From Halogeometricum rufum (GTDB lineage: Archaea; Halobacteriota; Halobacteria; Halobacteriales; Haloferacaceae), in NCBI RefSeq assembly GCF_900112175.1, contig NZ_FOYT01000001.1, positions 62,001-126,000 of the forward strand: a stretch of DNA of 64,000 bases, written 5' to 3'. The notes below the pieces were generated by a model. It worked only from the letters and a program-made list of their open reading frames with translations, did not search any database and was not told the DNA's origin. Positions within the stretch are counted from its first letter, which is position 1. Each line of letters opens with the position of its first letter. A program made the position numbers and the translations under genes. Below, piece by piece: positions 53,379 to 61,772 of the stretch.

Positions 53379-54986
53379 TCAGGAGAACTTGCGGACGGTC
53401 ATGTCTAAGGTGTCGAGGTCCACGATGGGGGCGTAGCCCGAGTCGGGGTCGATGTTGACGGACTTCTGGAAGTCGGTCTGCGCCTGCCAGCACCCGGAGT
53501 TGACGGCGAGGACGTTGTGGTACTTCCCCCAGCCGAGTTTGTGGACGTGACCGGTGTGGAAGATGTCGGGCACCTCCTCCATGACGAGGTAGTCCTGCTT
53601 CTCGGGTGCGAGACGTGTGTGACCGCCGTACTGCGGGGCGACGTGCCGCTTCTTCAGCAGTTGGTACATCGCCTTGTGCGGGTCGTCGTAACTCGCCGAC
53701 TCGGCGGGGAGTTCGGCGATGACCTCGTCCAGGGAGACGCCGTGGTACATCAGCACGTTCACCCCTTCGAGGGTGACGGTGGAGGGGTTGCTGGTGATGC
53801 GCGCGTCGTGGACGTCCATGATGTCGCGGAGTTCCTCGTCGAAGCCGGGTTGAGGTTCCGCCAGTCGCACCGCGTCGTGGTTCCCCGGAATCATCACTAT
53901 CTCGATGTCACCCGGTACCTCCTTGAGGTGTTCCGAGAACTGCTCGTACTGGTCGTAGATGTCGACGATGTCCAACTCCTCGTCCTGATTCGGGTAGACG
54001 CCGACGCCCTCGACCATGTCGCCGGCGACGAGGAGGTACTCGACGCGTTCGGCCTCCTCGGTGTGGAGCCAGTCTGCGAAGCGGTGCCACGCGTCCGCCA
54101 TGAACTCCTGGCTGCCGACGTGGACGTCCGAGATGAGGGCGGCCTGCACGTGTCTGTCCGCCGTGTTCGGCCGGTACGTCCGCGGCACGTCGGGCCAATG
54201 CATCGAGTCGACGAACATGATGCCCGCGTCGTCCGATAGCGTTCCCTCGACGGCGATGCACTCGTCCATCAGGAGTTCGTCCACGCCGGCGGCGAAGTCG
54301 CGGTCCTTCATCACGAGACAGGGGAACGTCCCCGTCGTGTCCTCCAGTTCGACCAGCCAGTGACCGCTGGCGGTCGACCGGATGTCGTTGACGAGTCCGA
54401 CCATCGCGGCGTCGCTCCCGCCGGACATCGACTGGATGGCCTCGGCCGGCCGGTGGTTCACCCGGCCGCGGAGTTGCCGCGAGAGTTTCTCGTAGCGGTC
54501 CTTGAACACCTTCACGAAGTCGGCGTACTCGCCGGTCCCGGTACTCTGTCCGGTCATGTCGCCCGTGATGGACAGCGACCGGAGCGACGGGTCGGACCGA
54601 CGACCGCTCGGTGACTCCGTCGTTTCGGGTGGAGCTGAATCGGCCGCTGTTCCCTCGACTGCGGTCGAATCTCCAGTCGAAGTGGAGGGGTCTACGGAGG
54701 GTTCCGCAGAGGACTCTGTGGACGGGTCGCCGGCGGCGCGTTCGGAGGCGGCGGGCGAGTCGGGTGTGGAGACGGGCGCGTCGGTGGCGTTCGGGCCGCC
54801 GTCGAGGACGGCGCGGACGTCGTCGGCCGTGACGCGGAACGCGTCGGCACCGGCGTGTTCCACCGCCCGCGCGAGCGTCGTCTCGGGGTCGGCCGCGCCC
54901 GCGATGAGCGTCACGGCCTCCCGTTCGGCGTTGTAGCCGTGACGAGCGAGTTCGCGGACGACCAGCGTCGGCGTCTCCAGAGGCAC
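53379..54986 (-). CDS. polD1: DNA polymerase D small subunit (DP1)
   Basis: A 535-residue subunit with 3'-5' proofreading exonuclease of the archaeal replicative polymerase D. An N-terminal helical domain (about 1-60) is followed by a Ser/Thr/Asp-rich linker (about 65-150), the OB fold (about 195-265) and the calcineurin-like nuclease: ISDVHVG (Asp287, His289), AGDMVEG, PGNHD (Asn369, His370) and HTGHVHKLG. All metal ligands are present, so proofreading should be active. The start is GTG 54986. The gene's linker region contains two Orc1-box-like sequences. The large subunit is not in the window. Confidence 0.95.
   Translation of the reverse strand: MPLETPTLVVRELARHGYNAEREAVTLIAGAADPETTLARAVEHAGADAFRVTADDVRAVLDGGPNATDAPVSTPDSPAASERAAGDPSTESSAEPSVDPSTSTGDSTAVEGTAADSAPPETTESPSGRRSDPSLRSLSITGDMTGQSTGTGEYADFVKVFKDRYEKLSRQLRGRVNHRPAEAIQSMSGGSDAAMVGLVNDIRSTASGHWLVELEDTTGTFPCLVMKDRDFAAGVDELLMDECIAVEGTLSDDAGIMFVDSMHWPDVPRTYRPNTADRHVQAALISDVHVGSQEFMADAWHRFADWLHTEEAERVEYLLVAGDMVEGVGVYPNQDEELDIVDIYDQYEQFSEHLKEVPGDIEIVMIPGNHDAVRLAEPQPGFDEELRDIMDVHDARITSNPSTVTLEGVNVLMYHGVSLDEVIAELPAESASYDDPHKAMYQLLKKRHVAPQYGGHTRLAPEKQDYLVMEEVPDIFHTGHVHKLGWGKYHNVLAVNSGCWQAQTDFQKSVNIDPDSGYAPIVDLDTLDMTVRKFS
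54615..54690. other. inverted Orc1-box-like pair inside the polymerase D subunit gene
   Basis: CTCCGTCGTTTCGGGTGGAG (54615-54634) matches the origin box at 58519 at 17 of 20 positions. CTCCAGTCGAAGTGGAGGGG (54671-54690) matches the opposite-strand box at 58712 at 15 of 20. The left copy is in the C-run-first orientation and the right in the G-run-last orientation, the same arrangement as at the origin. They fall in the low-complexity linker of the protein, where coding constraint is weak. Chance is possible for the weaker copy. Confidence 0.4.
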
Positions 54987-55129
54987 ACCGGTCGAAGGAC
55001 GACGCCGAAGAAAAGCATATTGAAAGTCGAGGCGGCGCGAGGCGAGGGAACGCGACGGGCGAACCCGACCGACAGGCGAGGTGGTCGTTCCCAGAAGGTT
55101 GAAACTGGGCGACGGCGAAAGCAGGGTAG

Positions 55130-55954
55130 ATGAACGACGACCAGGGCGAGACGGACGTCGGCGACGACGCCCCTCGCCCGGAACCCGACGCGACGAGCAC
55201 CGAGTCGTCGGACACGCCCCTCCACCGGTTCCTCCACGCACAGGACGGCATCCTCCTGTTCGTCCGCGAAGTGCTGGTCAGCGTGTCGGCCGTCGTCGCA
55301 CTCGGACTCGTCCTCTACACCATCAGCGGCGTCTGGCCGCCGATGGTCGCCGTCGAGAGCGGCAGCATGGAACCGCACATGCACCGCGGTGACCTCGTGT
55401 TCATCACCGCGCCCGACCGCTTCTCGCCCGACTACGCCCTCGACGACACGGGCGTCGTGACGGCCGACGTGGGAAGCCAGCGCGGTCACGCGTCGTTCGG
55501 CGGCGCGGGGTCGGTCGTCGTCTTCGACCCGCCGTCCAGATACGGGTCCCCCATCATCCACCGCGCGCACTTCTACGTCGAGGAGGGGGAGAACTGGTAC
55601 GGCGAGACCGACCCCGACTACGTCAACGCCGAGAACTGCGAGCAGTTACAGTACTGTCCCGCACCGCACGCGGGGTTCATCACGAAGGGCGACGCGAACG
55701 CTCGCTACGACCAGGCCAGCGGTATCGCCGAACCCGTCAAGACCGAGTGGATAGACGGCGTCGCGCACCTCCGCGTGCCCTACCTCGGGTACGTTCGACT
55801 CGAACTGGCGGGGGCGTTCGTTCCGACGCCGGTGGCGGCCGACGCTCCGGTCGAATCACCCGACCGAGCGGTGAACGCGTCCGCGACGGTCGCCGACGCG
55901 ACGGCTGGACCCCCGGACTTCGAGTCCACCAGACGGACCGTCTCGGTTGCGTAA
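55130..55954 (+). CDS. sec11: signal peptidase I (Sec11 type)
   Basis: A 274-residue S26B peptidase with one clear N-terminal helix (about 47-66) after an acidic 35-residue extension. Catalytic Ser79 is in ESGSMEPHM, His144 in SPIIHRAHF, and TKGDANARYDQ gives Asp188 and Asp194. It has a larger insert between Ser and His than the peptidase at 4619 (about residues 95-135) and no C-terminal membrane helices. It is probably a housekeeping Sec signal peptidase. It is divergent from the polymerase gene and converges with orc1. From memory, a Sec11 gene adjoins orc1 in Haloferax too. Confidence 0.92.
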   Translation: MNDDQGETDVGDDAPRPEPDATSTESSDTPLHRFLHAQDGILLFVREVLVSVSAVVALGLVLYTISGVWPPMVAVESGSMEPHMHRGDLVFITAPDRFSPDYALDDTGVVTADVGSQRGHASFGGAGSVVVFDPPSRYGSPIIHRAHFYVEEGENWYGETDPDYVNAENCEQLQYCPAPHAGFITKGDANARYDQASGIAEPVKTEWIDGVAHLRVPYLGYVRLELAGAFVPTPVAADAPVESPDRAVNASATVADATAGPPDFESTRRTVSVA

Positions 55955-56053
55955 CTGTCGCGGATCTGTCGGATAGGTGTCGATTTCTGCGCCGAGCGAA
56001 CCGGTTCGAGAGCGGTGGCTGAGAACGGAGTCGAGGATCGAGGAACCGGGTGC

Positions 56054-56070
56054 CGGTTCGAGTCGAACCG
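56054..56070. terminator. palindrome between convergent sec11 and orc1
   Basis: CGGTTCGA and TCGAACCG flank one G without mismatch. It lies about midway in the 207-base gap between the stop codons of two convergent genes, where a bidirectional transcription end would be useful. No T-run accompanies it, so a hairpin-only or protein-bound role is also possible. Confidence 0.4.
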
Positions 56071-56161
56071 ACGCCCTCGTCGTCGGTCGTCTCCGTTCTG
56101 GTGTCGTCGTCTACCCCGGTCGGTCGTCGTCGTTCGTCGCGACTCGGATACAGTCGCGCGG

Positions 56162-57937
56162 TCAGTTGTCGAACCGGGCCTGTACGAACGGTTGCGCGTT
56201 CTCGATGTCGCCGAGGCGGGAGTCCGAGAGGAGGACCGCCTCCGTCTCGTCGATGGGGACCGACAGCGAGATTTCCTTCGTGCGACCGTAGCGACCCTTC
56301 GAGACGACGACGGCGTTGACGATGCCGAGCATGTCGAGTTCGGAGATGAGGTCCGTCACGCGGCGTTGCGTGAGGATGTCGGCGTCTATCTCCTCGCAGA
56401 GTCGCTTGTAGATGTTGAACACCTCGCCGGTGTTGATGTTGCGGACGCCGTTCTTCTCCAGGAGGATGATGGCGAAGAGGACTATTTTGGACTGCGTGGG
56501 GAGCGTTCGGACGACTTCGACGACGCGGTCCAACTCTATCTTGTCCTGCGCCTGCCGGACGTGCGCCTCCTCGACGGTGTCGGCCTGCCCGCGTTCGGCG
56601 AGTTCGCCCGCGGTTCTGAGCAGGTCGAGGGCGCGGCGCGCGTCGCCGTGTTCCTGCGCGGCGAAGGCGGCGCAGAGCGGAATCACGTCCTCGGTGAGTG
56701 CGCCCGATTTGAACGCCACGTCGGCGCGGTGCTGGAGGATGTCGCGGAGTTGGTTCGCGTCGTACGGCGGGAACACGATCTCCTCCTCGCCCAGACTGGA
56801 CTTCACGCGCGGGTCGAGGAAGTCGGTGAACTTCAGGTCGTTCGAGATGCCCATGATGGAGATGCGCGAGTTGTCCAACTCGGAGTTCATCCGCGAGAGG
56901 TTGTAGAGGGTGTCGTCGCCGGACTTCTCGACGAGTTTGTCTATCTCGTCCAGCATGATGACGACGACGCGTTCGTTGTAGTCGACGGCGTCGAAAAACG
57001 TCGAGTAGACGCGGTCGGTCGGCCACCCCGTCATCGGCACCGTCTCCATCTCCTCTCGGTCGGTCTCCAACTGGTCGATTCGCTCCTCGACGTCCGACAG
57101 CGAGTCGAACGCGGTGTCCGCCAGCAGGTCCGGCGTCTCTCGCGCACGCGTGCGAAGGTCTTCCAGACGGTCGAGTTCGTCCTCGATGACGCCGAAGTTC
57201 TTCTCGATGAACTTGTTGGCCAGTTGGGCGAGGACACGGTACTGGGTGTCCGTCACCTCGCAGTTGATGTACTCGACTTCGCAGGGGACGTCGTACTTCT
57301 GGGAGGTCGACTCCAGTTCCTGACTGACGAACTTCGCACTCGCCGTCTTCCCCGTCCCCGTCTTCCCGTAGATGAGGATGTTCGACGGCGTCTCCCCGCG
57401 GAGGGCGGAGACGAGAATCGTCGCCATCTGATTTATCTGCTCGGTTCGGTGGGGGAGTTCGTGCGGCGTGTACGACGGGCGCAGGACCTCCTTGTTCTCG
57501 AAGATGGGTTCACCCGAGAGCAGGTCGTCGAACAGGCCGCGACTGTCGCTGCCGCCCTCGTCGAGGACGACTTCGTCGAGACTCACGTCCGTCGACGGGT
57601 CGTCCGCCACCTCGTCGTCGGCCCCACTCGGTCCGATACTCTCCTGGATGTCGATGTCCTCGGCGGTGACCGGGTCGTCCCCCGCGTCGTCGCTTACCGG
57701 TCCGTCGCTCTCCGCGTCGTCGTCCGTCGTCCCCCCGCTCTCCGCGTCGGCCCCTCGGTCGTCGTCCGCGACGGTACCGTCGTCACCGACGCGTTCGCCG
57801 TCGCTCTCGCCGTCGGCGTCGGACGAGGCGGAGGCGGACGACTCGCGGCCGTCGCCGGACGGAGCGTCGTCGGCCGTCGAGTGATTCGTCCGCCCTTCGC
57901 CGTCGTCGTCGTCGCGTCTCGATGTATCGTCGTCCAT
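56162..57937 (-). CDS. orc1: Orc1/Cdc6 replication initiator
   Basis: A 591-residue AAA+ initiator that binds Orc1 boxes and loads the MCM helicase. The first 130 residues are disordered and extremely acidic. Walker A is GKTGTGKT (191-198), Walker B is IMLDEID (327-333), and sensor I and II regions are ISNDLKF and EHGDARRALDLLR. A predicted coiled-coil insert (about 246-302, DELDRLEDLRTRARETPDLL) splits the AAA+ core where other Orc1 proteins have a short loop. The C-terminal winged helix (about 495-585) contacts DNA. The start is ATG 57937, next to the putative origin. Orc1 of this type usually serves the adjacent origin. Confidence 0.97.
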   Translation of the reverse strand: MDDDTSRRDDDDGEGRTNHSTADDAPSGDGRESSASASSDADGESDGERVGDDGTVADDDRGADAESGGTTDDDAESDGPVSDDAGDDPVTAEDIDIQESIGPSGADDEVADDPSTDVSLDEVVLDEGGSDSRGLFDDLLSGEPIFENKEVLRPSYTPHELPHRTEQINQMATILVSALRGETPSNILIYGKTGTGKTASAKFVSQELESTSQKYDVPCEVEYINCEVTDTQYRVLAQLANKFIEKNFGVIEDELDRLEDLRTRARETPDLLADTAFDSLSDVEERIDQLETDREEMETVPMTGWPTDRVYSTFFDAVDYNERVVVIMLDEIDKLVEKSGDDTLYNLSRMNSELDNSRISIMGISNDLKFTDFLDPRVKSSLGEEEIVFPPYDANQLRDILQHRADVAFKSGALTEDVIPLCAAFAAQEHGDARRALDLLRTAGELAERGQADTVEEAHVRQAQDKIELDRVVEVVRTLPTQSKIVLFAIILLEKNGVRNINTGEVFNIYKRLCEEIDADILTQRRVTDLISELDMLGIVNAVVVSKGRYGRTKEISLSVPIDETEAVLLSDSRLGDIENAQPFVQARFDN

Positions 57938-57994
57938 GCGTGAATCCCCCCTATTTCGACTGGAAGACGCTCCGTCAGCGGCCCGCAACCGGCA

Positions 57995-58020
57995 GAATGC
58001 CGCGTGAAACTGCGGCATTC
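57995..58020. promoter_or_regulatory. inverted repeat upstream of orc1
   Basis: GAATGCCGC (57995-58003) and GCGGCATTC (58012-58020) are perfect 9-base arms around an 8-base spacer GTGAAACT. It lies 58 bases before the orc1 start codon. This is where a 5' leader hairpin or a regulator site would be. The weaker Orc1 box at 57946 is between it and the gene, so autoregulation by Orc1 is conceivable. Confidence 0.5.
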
Positions 58021-58518
58021 GGTGAGAAGGCCGACGGTGGAACGTCCAGATGATGCAGACGAACCAGACGAACAGGTGCTACAAAAAACTTGTCTATCAG
58101 TAGCCCCGTGTCCGTCGGTGAGTCCCCAGAAGTACCGGTGCTAAATACAAGGACACTAGTAGAATATAGTGATTCGAGCCGATGTATGAGGCTATACGGA
58201 CGAAACGGCGGGGTTCGTCGAATCGACCCGTGACCGAATAGAGAGAAAGCGTCGTCGTCGCGAGAACGAGTCGTTCTTTTGCGGTCACGTCCTTCCCCTC
58301 CGGTCACGTCCTCTACGTGGCAGTTTGGCGACACGAAGAGGCGTCGCAGAACTCGGGTACGGGCGCGTTCGACTGGAAGTCGGGGGATGGCCGTCGACGA
58401 AGGGGACCGTTTCGGGTGAAGTCACTCCACTATACCCTCTCGAATCGGACGATACAGGGGATTTCACGGGGGCACGGGTCGTCTGGACTCGAAGTCGAGG
58501 GGAGTGGCACCTCCCCCA

Positions 58519-58538
58519 CCCCTTCGTTTCGGGTGGAA
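58519..58538 (-). repeat. Orc1 recognition box, left
   Basis: CCCCTTCGTTTCGGGTGGAA, preceded by CTCCCCCA and followed at 58547-58560 by a run of G residues. Read on the minus strand it is TTCCACCCGAAACGAAGGGG with a G-run, matching the haloarchaeal origin recognition box pattern as I know it. It is oriented opposite to the box at 58712. Confidence 0.85.
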
Positions 58539-58585
58539 CGGTCGAGACGGGGGGAGGGGGGTCGCGCCGACTTCTTCGAAGCGGG

Positions 58586-58675
58586 AGTTTTATGTATATA
58601 TACATTCAACGATACCCGTAGTAGAGAAAAAGCGATTATTTCTACTCTGTCTCTGCTGTATTAACCTAGTGCTAG
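58586..58675. other. AT-rich duplex-unwinding segment
   Basis: The strongest AT-rich part of the region lies between the two boxes. It includes the perfect 12-base palindrome TGTATATATACA at 58593-58604, AGAAAAAGCGATTATTTC and CCTAGTGCTAGG at 58664-58675. It sits in otherwise very GC-rich DNA, as expected for the site where strands first open. Confidence 0.75.
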
Positions 58676-58711
58676 GCTCGGCTCGCGTCCCTCCGGGGGC
58701 TTCCCGACGAG

Positions 58712-58731
58712 TTCCACTCGAAACGAAGGGG
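58712..58731 (+). repeat. Orc1 recognition box, right
   Basis: TTCCACTCGAAACGAAGGGG followed directly by TGGGGGTGTG. Inverted, it equals the left box at 19 of 20 positions. Core plus G-string is the haloarchaeal box layout. The two boxes are 173 bases apart. Confidence 0.88.
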
Positions 58732-59190
58732 TGGGGGTGTGTCGGAGGTGATGGTGGGACGAGACGACACGGAGGGACAACACGGAGGGACGGCAGAGGG
58801 AGACGGCGCGGAGAGAGGACGTTGGGTCGGCGTTCTGGGAGGCAGTCAGTCGTTCGAATCGAAACGGAGGGTAGTACCGCCGGGATACCGGGTGGGGGAA
58901 CGACTATGCGAGCGAAGCGGCTGGAGGGGAGCGTCGAACGCGAAGCGAACGTCAGTCAGGACCGATGGGACCGTGAAGACCAGCGACGCGGCGAGTCGTC
59001 GGGAGCCGGCCGCAACTGTCCGCTCTCGGCGGACCTCGGTCGTCGTGTACGTCGATGTTAATCTCGGTTCGGTCGGATAAAGCAGAGGTAAATGTGACCG
59101 GCGTCTGACGTAGTGCTTAAGTTAGTTCAGAAATGTGGGTACTTCATACGCCCCTCCGCGATGATAAGTCGGGAGGTGCGGGAGGACAGG

Positions 59191-59832
59191 ATGGGACTGC
59201 TCACAGAACTTAGAGACAGCATCTCACGGGTCGTCGACCGGATGTTCTCGGACGCAGAGCCGAGACGAATCGGCATCTACGGACCGCCGAACGCCGGAAA
59301 GACGACCCTCGCAAACCGTATCGCCCGTGACTGGACCGGTGACGCCATCGGCCCCGAGAGCCACATCCCGCACGAGACGCGTCGCGCGCGCCGAAAGGAG
59401 AACGTGGAGATAGAGCGCAACGGGAAGAAAGTCACCATCGACATCGTCGACACGCCGGGGGTCACGACGAAAGTCGATTACAAAGAGTTCCTCGACCACG
59501 ACATGCAGAAAGACGACGCCGTCCGTCGGTCCCGTGAGGCCACGGAGGGCGTCGCCGAAGCGATGCACTGGCTTCGCGAAGACGTCGACGGCGTCATCTA
59601 CGTGCTCGACAGCACCGAAGACCCGTTCACGCAGGTCAACACGATGCTCATCGGCATCATCGAAAGTCAGGACCTGCCCGTACTCATCTTCGCGAACAAG
59701 ACCGACCTGGAGGAGTCGAACGTCCAGCGCATCTCGAACGCGTTCCCCCAGCACGAAACGGTGCCGCTCTCGGCACTCGAAGGAAACAACATGGACGAAG
59801 TGTACGACAAGATAGCGGAGTACTTTGGGTGA
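59191..59832 (+). CDS. oapA: origin-associated GTPase OapA (Era-like)
   Basis: A 213-residue small GTPase. G1 is GPPNAGKT (31-38), G3 is DTPG (87-90) and G4 is NKTD (169-172). The effector region between is RARRKENVEIERNGKKVTID. There is no KH domain, unlike true Era. The start is ATG 59191 with GGAGG six to ten bases upstream; ATG 59161 also has a ribosome site and would add ten residues. It overlaps the next gene by four bases. Origin-linked genes of this set are called oap in haloarchaea; the cellular role is unclear. Confidence 0.88.
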   Translation: MGLLTELRDSISRVVDRMFSDAEPRRIGIYGPPNAGKTTLANRIARDWTGDAIGPESHIPHETRRARRKENVEIERNGKKVTIDIVDTPGVTTKVDYKEFLDHDMQKDDAVRRSREATEGVAEAMHWLREDVDGVIYVLDSTEDPFTQVNTMLIGIIESQDLPVLIFANKTDLEESNVQRISNAFPQHETVPLSALEGNNMDEVYDKIAEYFG

Positions 59833-60218
59833 GTACCGTGCCTGAAGTCACATCCGGCGACGACGGGGTGCAGATTGACCTCATCAGTGCCGCCCGCATG
59901 GAAGGGCTGGCCAGCATGGAGAAGATCCGTCTCATCCTCGACGGCGTCCGCGACGGGAACATCGTCATCCTCGAAGAGGGACTCTCGCCGGACGAGGAGT
60001 CGAAACTCATCGAAGTGACGATGACGGAGATAAGCCCCGACGAGTTCAACGGAATCGAAATCGAGACCTATCCGCAGTCGAAGGGCGGGCAGGGCTTCCT
60101 CGGCCGACTGATGGGCAAAGAGGACACCAAGAAGCTCACCGTCATCGGCCCGGCCAACCAGATTCAGACGCTCCACAAGGACGAGAACCTCATCAGCGCG
60201 CTCGTCTCGCGGAAGTAG
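59829..60218 (+). CDS. oapB: origin-associated protein OapB (DUF2073)
   Basis: A 129-residue protein of the DUF2073 family. Blocks are QIDLISAARMEGLASMEKIR, LILDGVRDGNIVILEEGLSP and the C-terminal LTVIGPANQIQTLHKDENLI. The start is GTG 59829, overlapping the oapA stop (GTGA), so translation is coupled. It probably works with OapA as a regulator or partner. No enzymatic motif is seen. The oapA-oapB-oapC order beside orc1 is conserved in haloarchaea as far as I recall. Confidence 0.88.
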   Translation: MSTVPEVTSGDDGVQIDLISAARMEGLASMEKIRLILDGVRDGNIVILEEGLSPDEESKLIEVTMTEISPDEFNGIEIETYPQSKGGQGFLGRLMGKEDTKKLTVIGPANQIQTLHKDENLISALVSRK

Positions 60219-60351
60219 CCGACGCCGCGTCTTCGCCGACCCACGCTCGACCACCAACCCAACCAACCCAACCCACGCCGGCGGCGCGTCTCGACCGACG
60301 GATTCGGACGCTCGGCGGCCGCGACAACACACACGACGAGAACGGACACAC

Positions 60352-61482
60352 ATGCCCCACCAATGTACGAACTGCGGGAGGGTGTTCGCCGACGGCTCGA
60401 AAGAGATGCTGTCGGGGTGCCCCAACTGCGGCGGGAACAAGTTCCAGTTCAGCCCCTCGGGCTCCGGGAGCGACGCCGCCGCGTCCACCACCGACAGCCG
60501 AACGGCGTCGTCCGACGCGACGCCGTCGTCGGGGCGCGCCGCCGACGCCGATGCGGACACCGACACCGCCACCACTGACCGAGAATCCGCCGACGACGAC
60601 GCGGGTTCGACGACGTGGAGGCGCGCCGCCTCGCGGGCGGCCGACGCCGTCGACCCGCGTTCCGGGAGCCGACGGTCGGACTCCGGCGACGACGACGGCG
60701 GGCGACCCGACGCACCCGGACGCGACACCCAGAACCGACAGACGGACAGCTCGAACGACCTCGACGACGCTCGCCGCCGCGGGCAGTCGCTCCGTGAGTG
60801 GGCGAACTCGCGCGGCTTCGCGAGCGAAGTCGAAGGCGCGGACGACGAGACGACGCTCCGTGAGAACCGGCGGCGGACCGGCGACGCGCAACGACGCCCG
60901 CCGGAACGACGGCCGGAGCCCGAGTCGTCGCCGTCTCCGAACGCGTCCGAGTCGTCGCCGTCTCCGAACGCGTCCGAGTCGCCGCCCGACTCGGCACCGA
61001 CTTCCGACACCTCGACGGCGTCGCCCGATACGGCACCGACGCCGTCCGAGTCGTCGGCACCGTCTGAACCGTCCACGACGCCGTCCGACACACCGCCGAC
61101 GCCGTCCGACACCCCCACCGATACGTCTACGGACGAACCGTCGGTGTTCGGCGACGAGGTGGAGGACGACGCGCAGGCGAGCGCACGGTCGGACGTGGTG
61201 TCGCCGGACGAGATTCGCGCGGCGTCGGAGAACGCCGACGACAGACCCTCGGACGCGGACGGCCGGGTCATCGAACCGCAGAGCGACGACCGCCCGGACC
61301 TCGACGAACTCCGCGAGGAACTGAACGACCAGTTCGAGAGCATCAAAATCGTCGCGCCGGGCGAGTACGAACTCAACCTGATGGAACTGTACGACCGACC
61401 CGAGTACATCATCTCGCTCCGCGAAGACGGCCGGTACGTCATCGAAGTGCCGGACACCTGGGACAGCCACGACGACCGCTGA
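60352..61482 (+). CDS. oapC: origin-associated zinc-ribbon protein OapC
   Basis: A 376-residue protein. An N-terminal zinc ribbon, CTNCGRVF and GCPNCGGNKF (about 5-31), is followed by a very long Ser/Thr/Asp/Pro-rich disordered linker (about 35-290). A C-terminal domain of about 70 residues ends it: DLDELREELNDQFESIKIVA, then PGEYELNLMELYDRPEYIIS. The linker holds a 27-base tandem repeat. It lies 133 bases after oapB. Such a ribbon-linker-domain layout suggests nucleic-acid or protein binding at both ends. Confidence 0.85.
   Translation: MPHQCTNCGRVFADGSKEMLSGCPNCGGNKFQFSPSGSGSDAAASTTDSRTASSDATPSSGRAADADADTDTATTDRESADDDAGSTTWRRAASRAADAVDPRSGSRRSDSGDDDGGRPDAPGRDTQNRQTDSSNDLDDARRRGQSLREWANSRGFASEVEGADDETTLRENRRRTGDAQRRPPERRPEPESSPSPNASESSPSPNASESPPDSAPTSDTSTASPDTAPTPSESSAPSEPSTTPSDTPPTPSDTPTDTSTDEPSVFGDEVEDDAQASARSDVVSPDEIRAASENADDRPSDADGRVIEPQSDDRPDLDELREELNDQFESIKIVAPGEYELNLMELYDRPEYIISLREDGRYVIEVPDTWDSHDDR
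60922..60975 (+). repeat. 27-base tandem duplication in oapC
   Basis: Two exact copies of a 27-base unit (60922-60948 and 60949-60975), each coding for ESSPSPNAS, lie in the disordered linker. The reading frame is kept. The next nine bases begin a partial third copy. This shows recent slippage in a region that tolerates length change. Confidence 0.85.
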
Positions 61483-61642
61483 TTCGTCGCAGTCGCGGTC
61501 ACGCGGTCGATTCCCCCCATCCATTCCCATCCCACCGACTTCCGCGCTCCCGTTCTTCTTCTCCCCGGTTTCGCTCCCGCCGCCTCTCCGGTTCGTTTCG
61601 ACTCCTGCGCTCGTTTCGACTTCCCCGCTTTTCGCCGCGTTA

Positions 61643-61662
61643 CCCCTTCGTTTCCACTCGAA
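61643..61662 (-). repeat. single Orc1-box-like sequence before the MATE gene
   Basis: CCCCTTCGTTTCCACTCGAA lies in the 290-base gap between oapC and the MATE gene. Its CCCCTTCGTTTC half equals the main boxes, while the inner half is the inverse variant (16 of 20 positions overall). Several shorter TCGTTTCGACT words precede it at 61591-61625. No gene is seen in the gap. Confidence 0.5.
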
Positions 61663-61772
61663 CCGGGTCGCTCGGCCGACTCGACTTCCCGCACCCGTCT
61701 CCAATCCCCCCGGTACCGGTGCTATCCGCCGGTTGCTGAACCAATAGGCGGCCGAAGTCCCACCTTTCGACG

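Larger units (their letters stand above)
57938..59112. other. candidate chromosomal replication origin
   Basis: This is the gene-free stretch between orc1 (minus strand) and the oap genes (plus strand). Two near-identical Orc1 boxes (58519-58538 and 58712-58731, 19 of 20 equal after inversion) face each other around an AT-rich segment. Weaker box-like copies occur at 57946-57965, 58198-58213, 58405-58420 and 58853-58871. G-runs flank the main boxes, as in known haloarchaeal origins. A second AT-rich part (about 58080-58200) lies between orc1 and the boxes. No open reading frame here looks real. Confidence 0.85.

Noticed and set aside
58739-59080. 113-codon plus-strand frame in the origin region
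   Set aside because: It covers a weak Orc1 box, has no acidic halophile composition and no recognisable family; it is Arg/Ser/Gly-rich as chance GC frames are.
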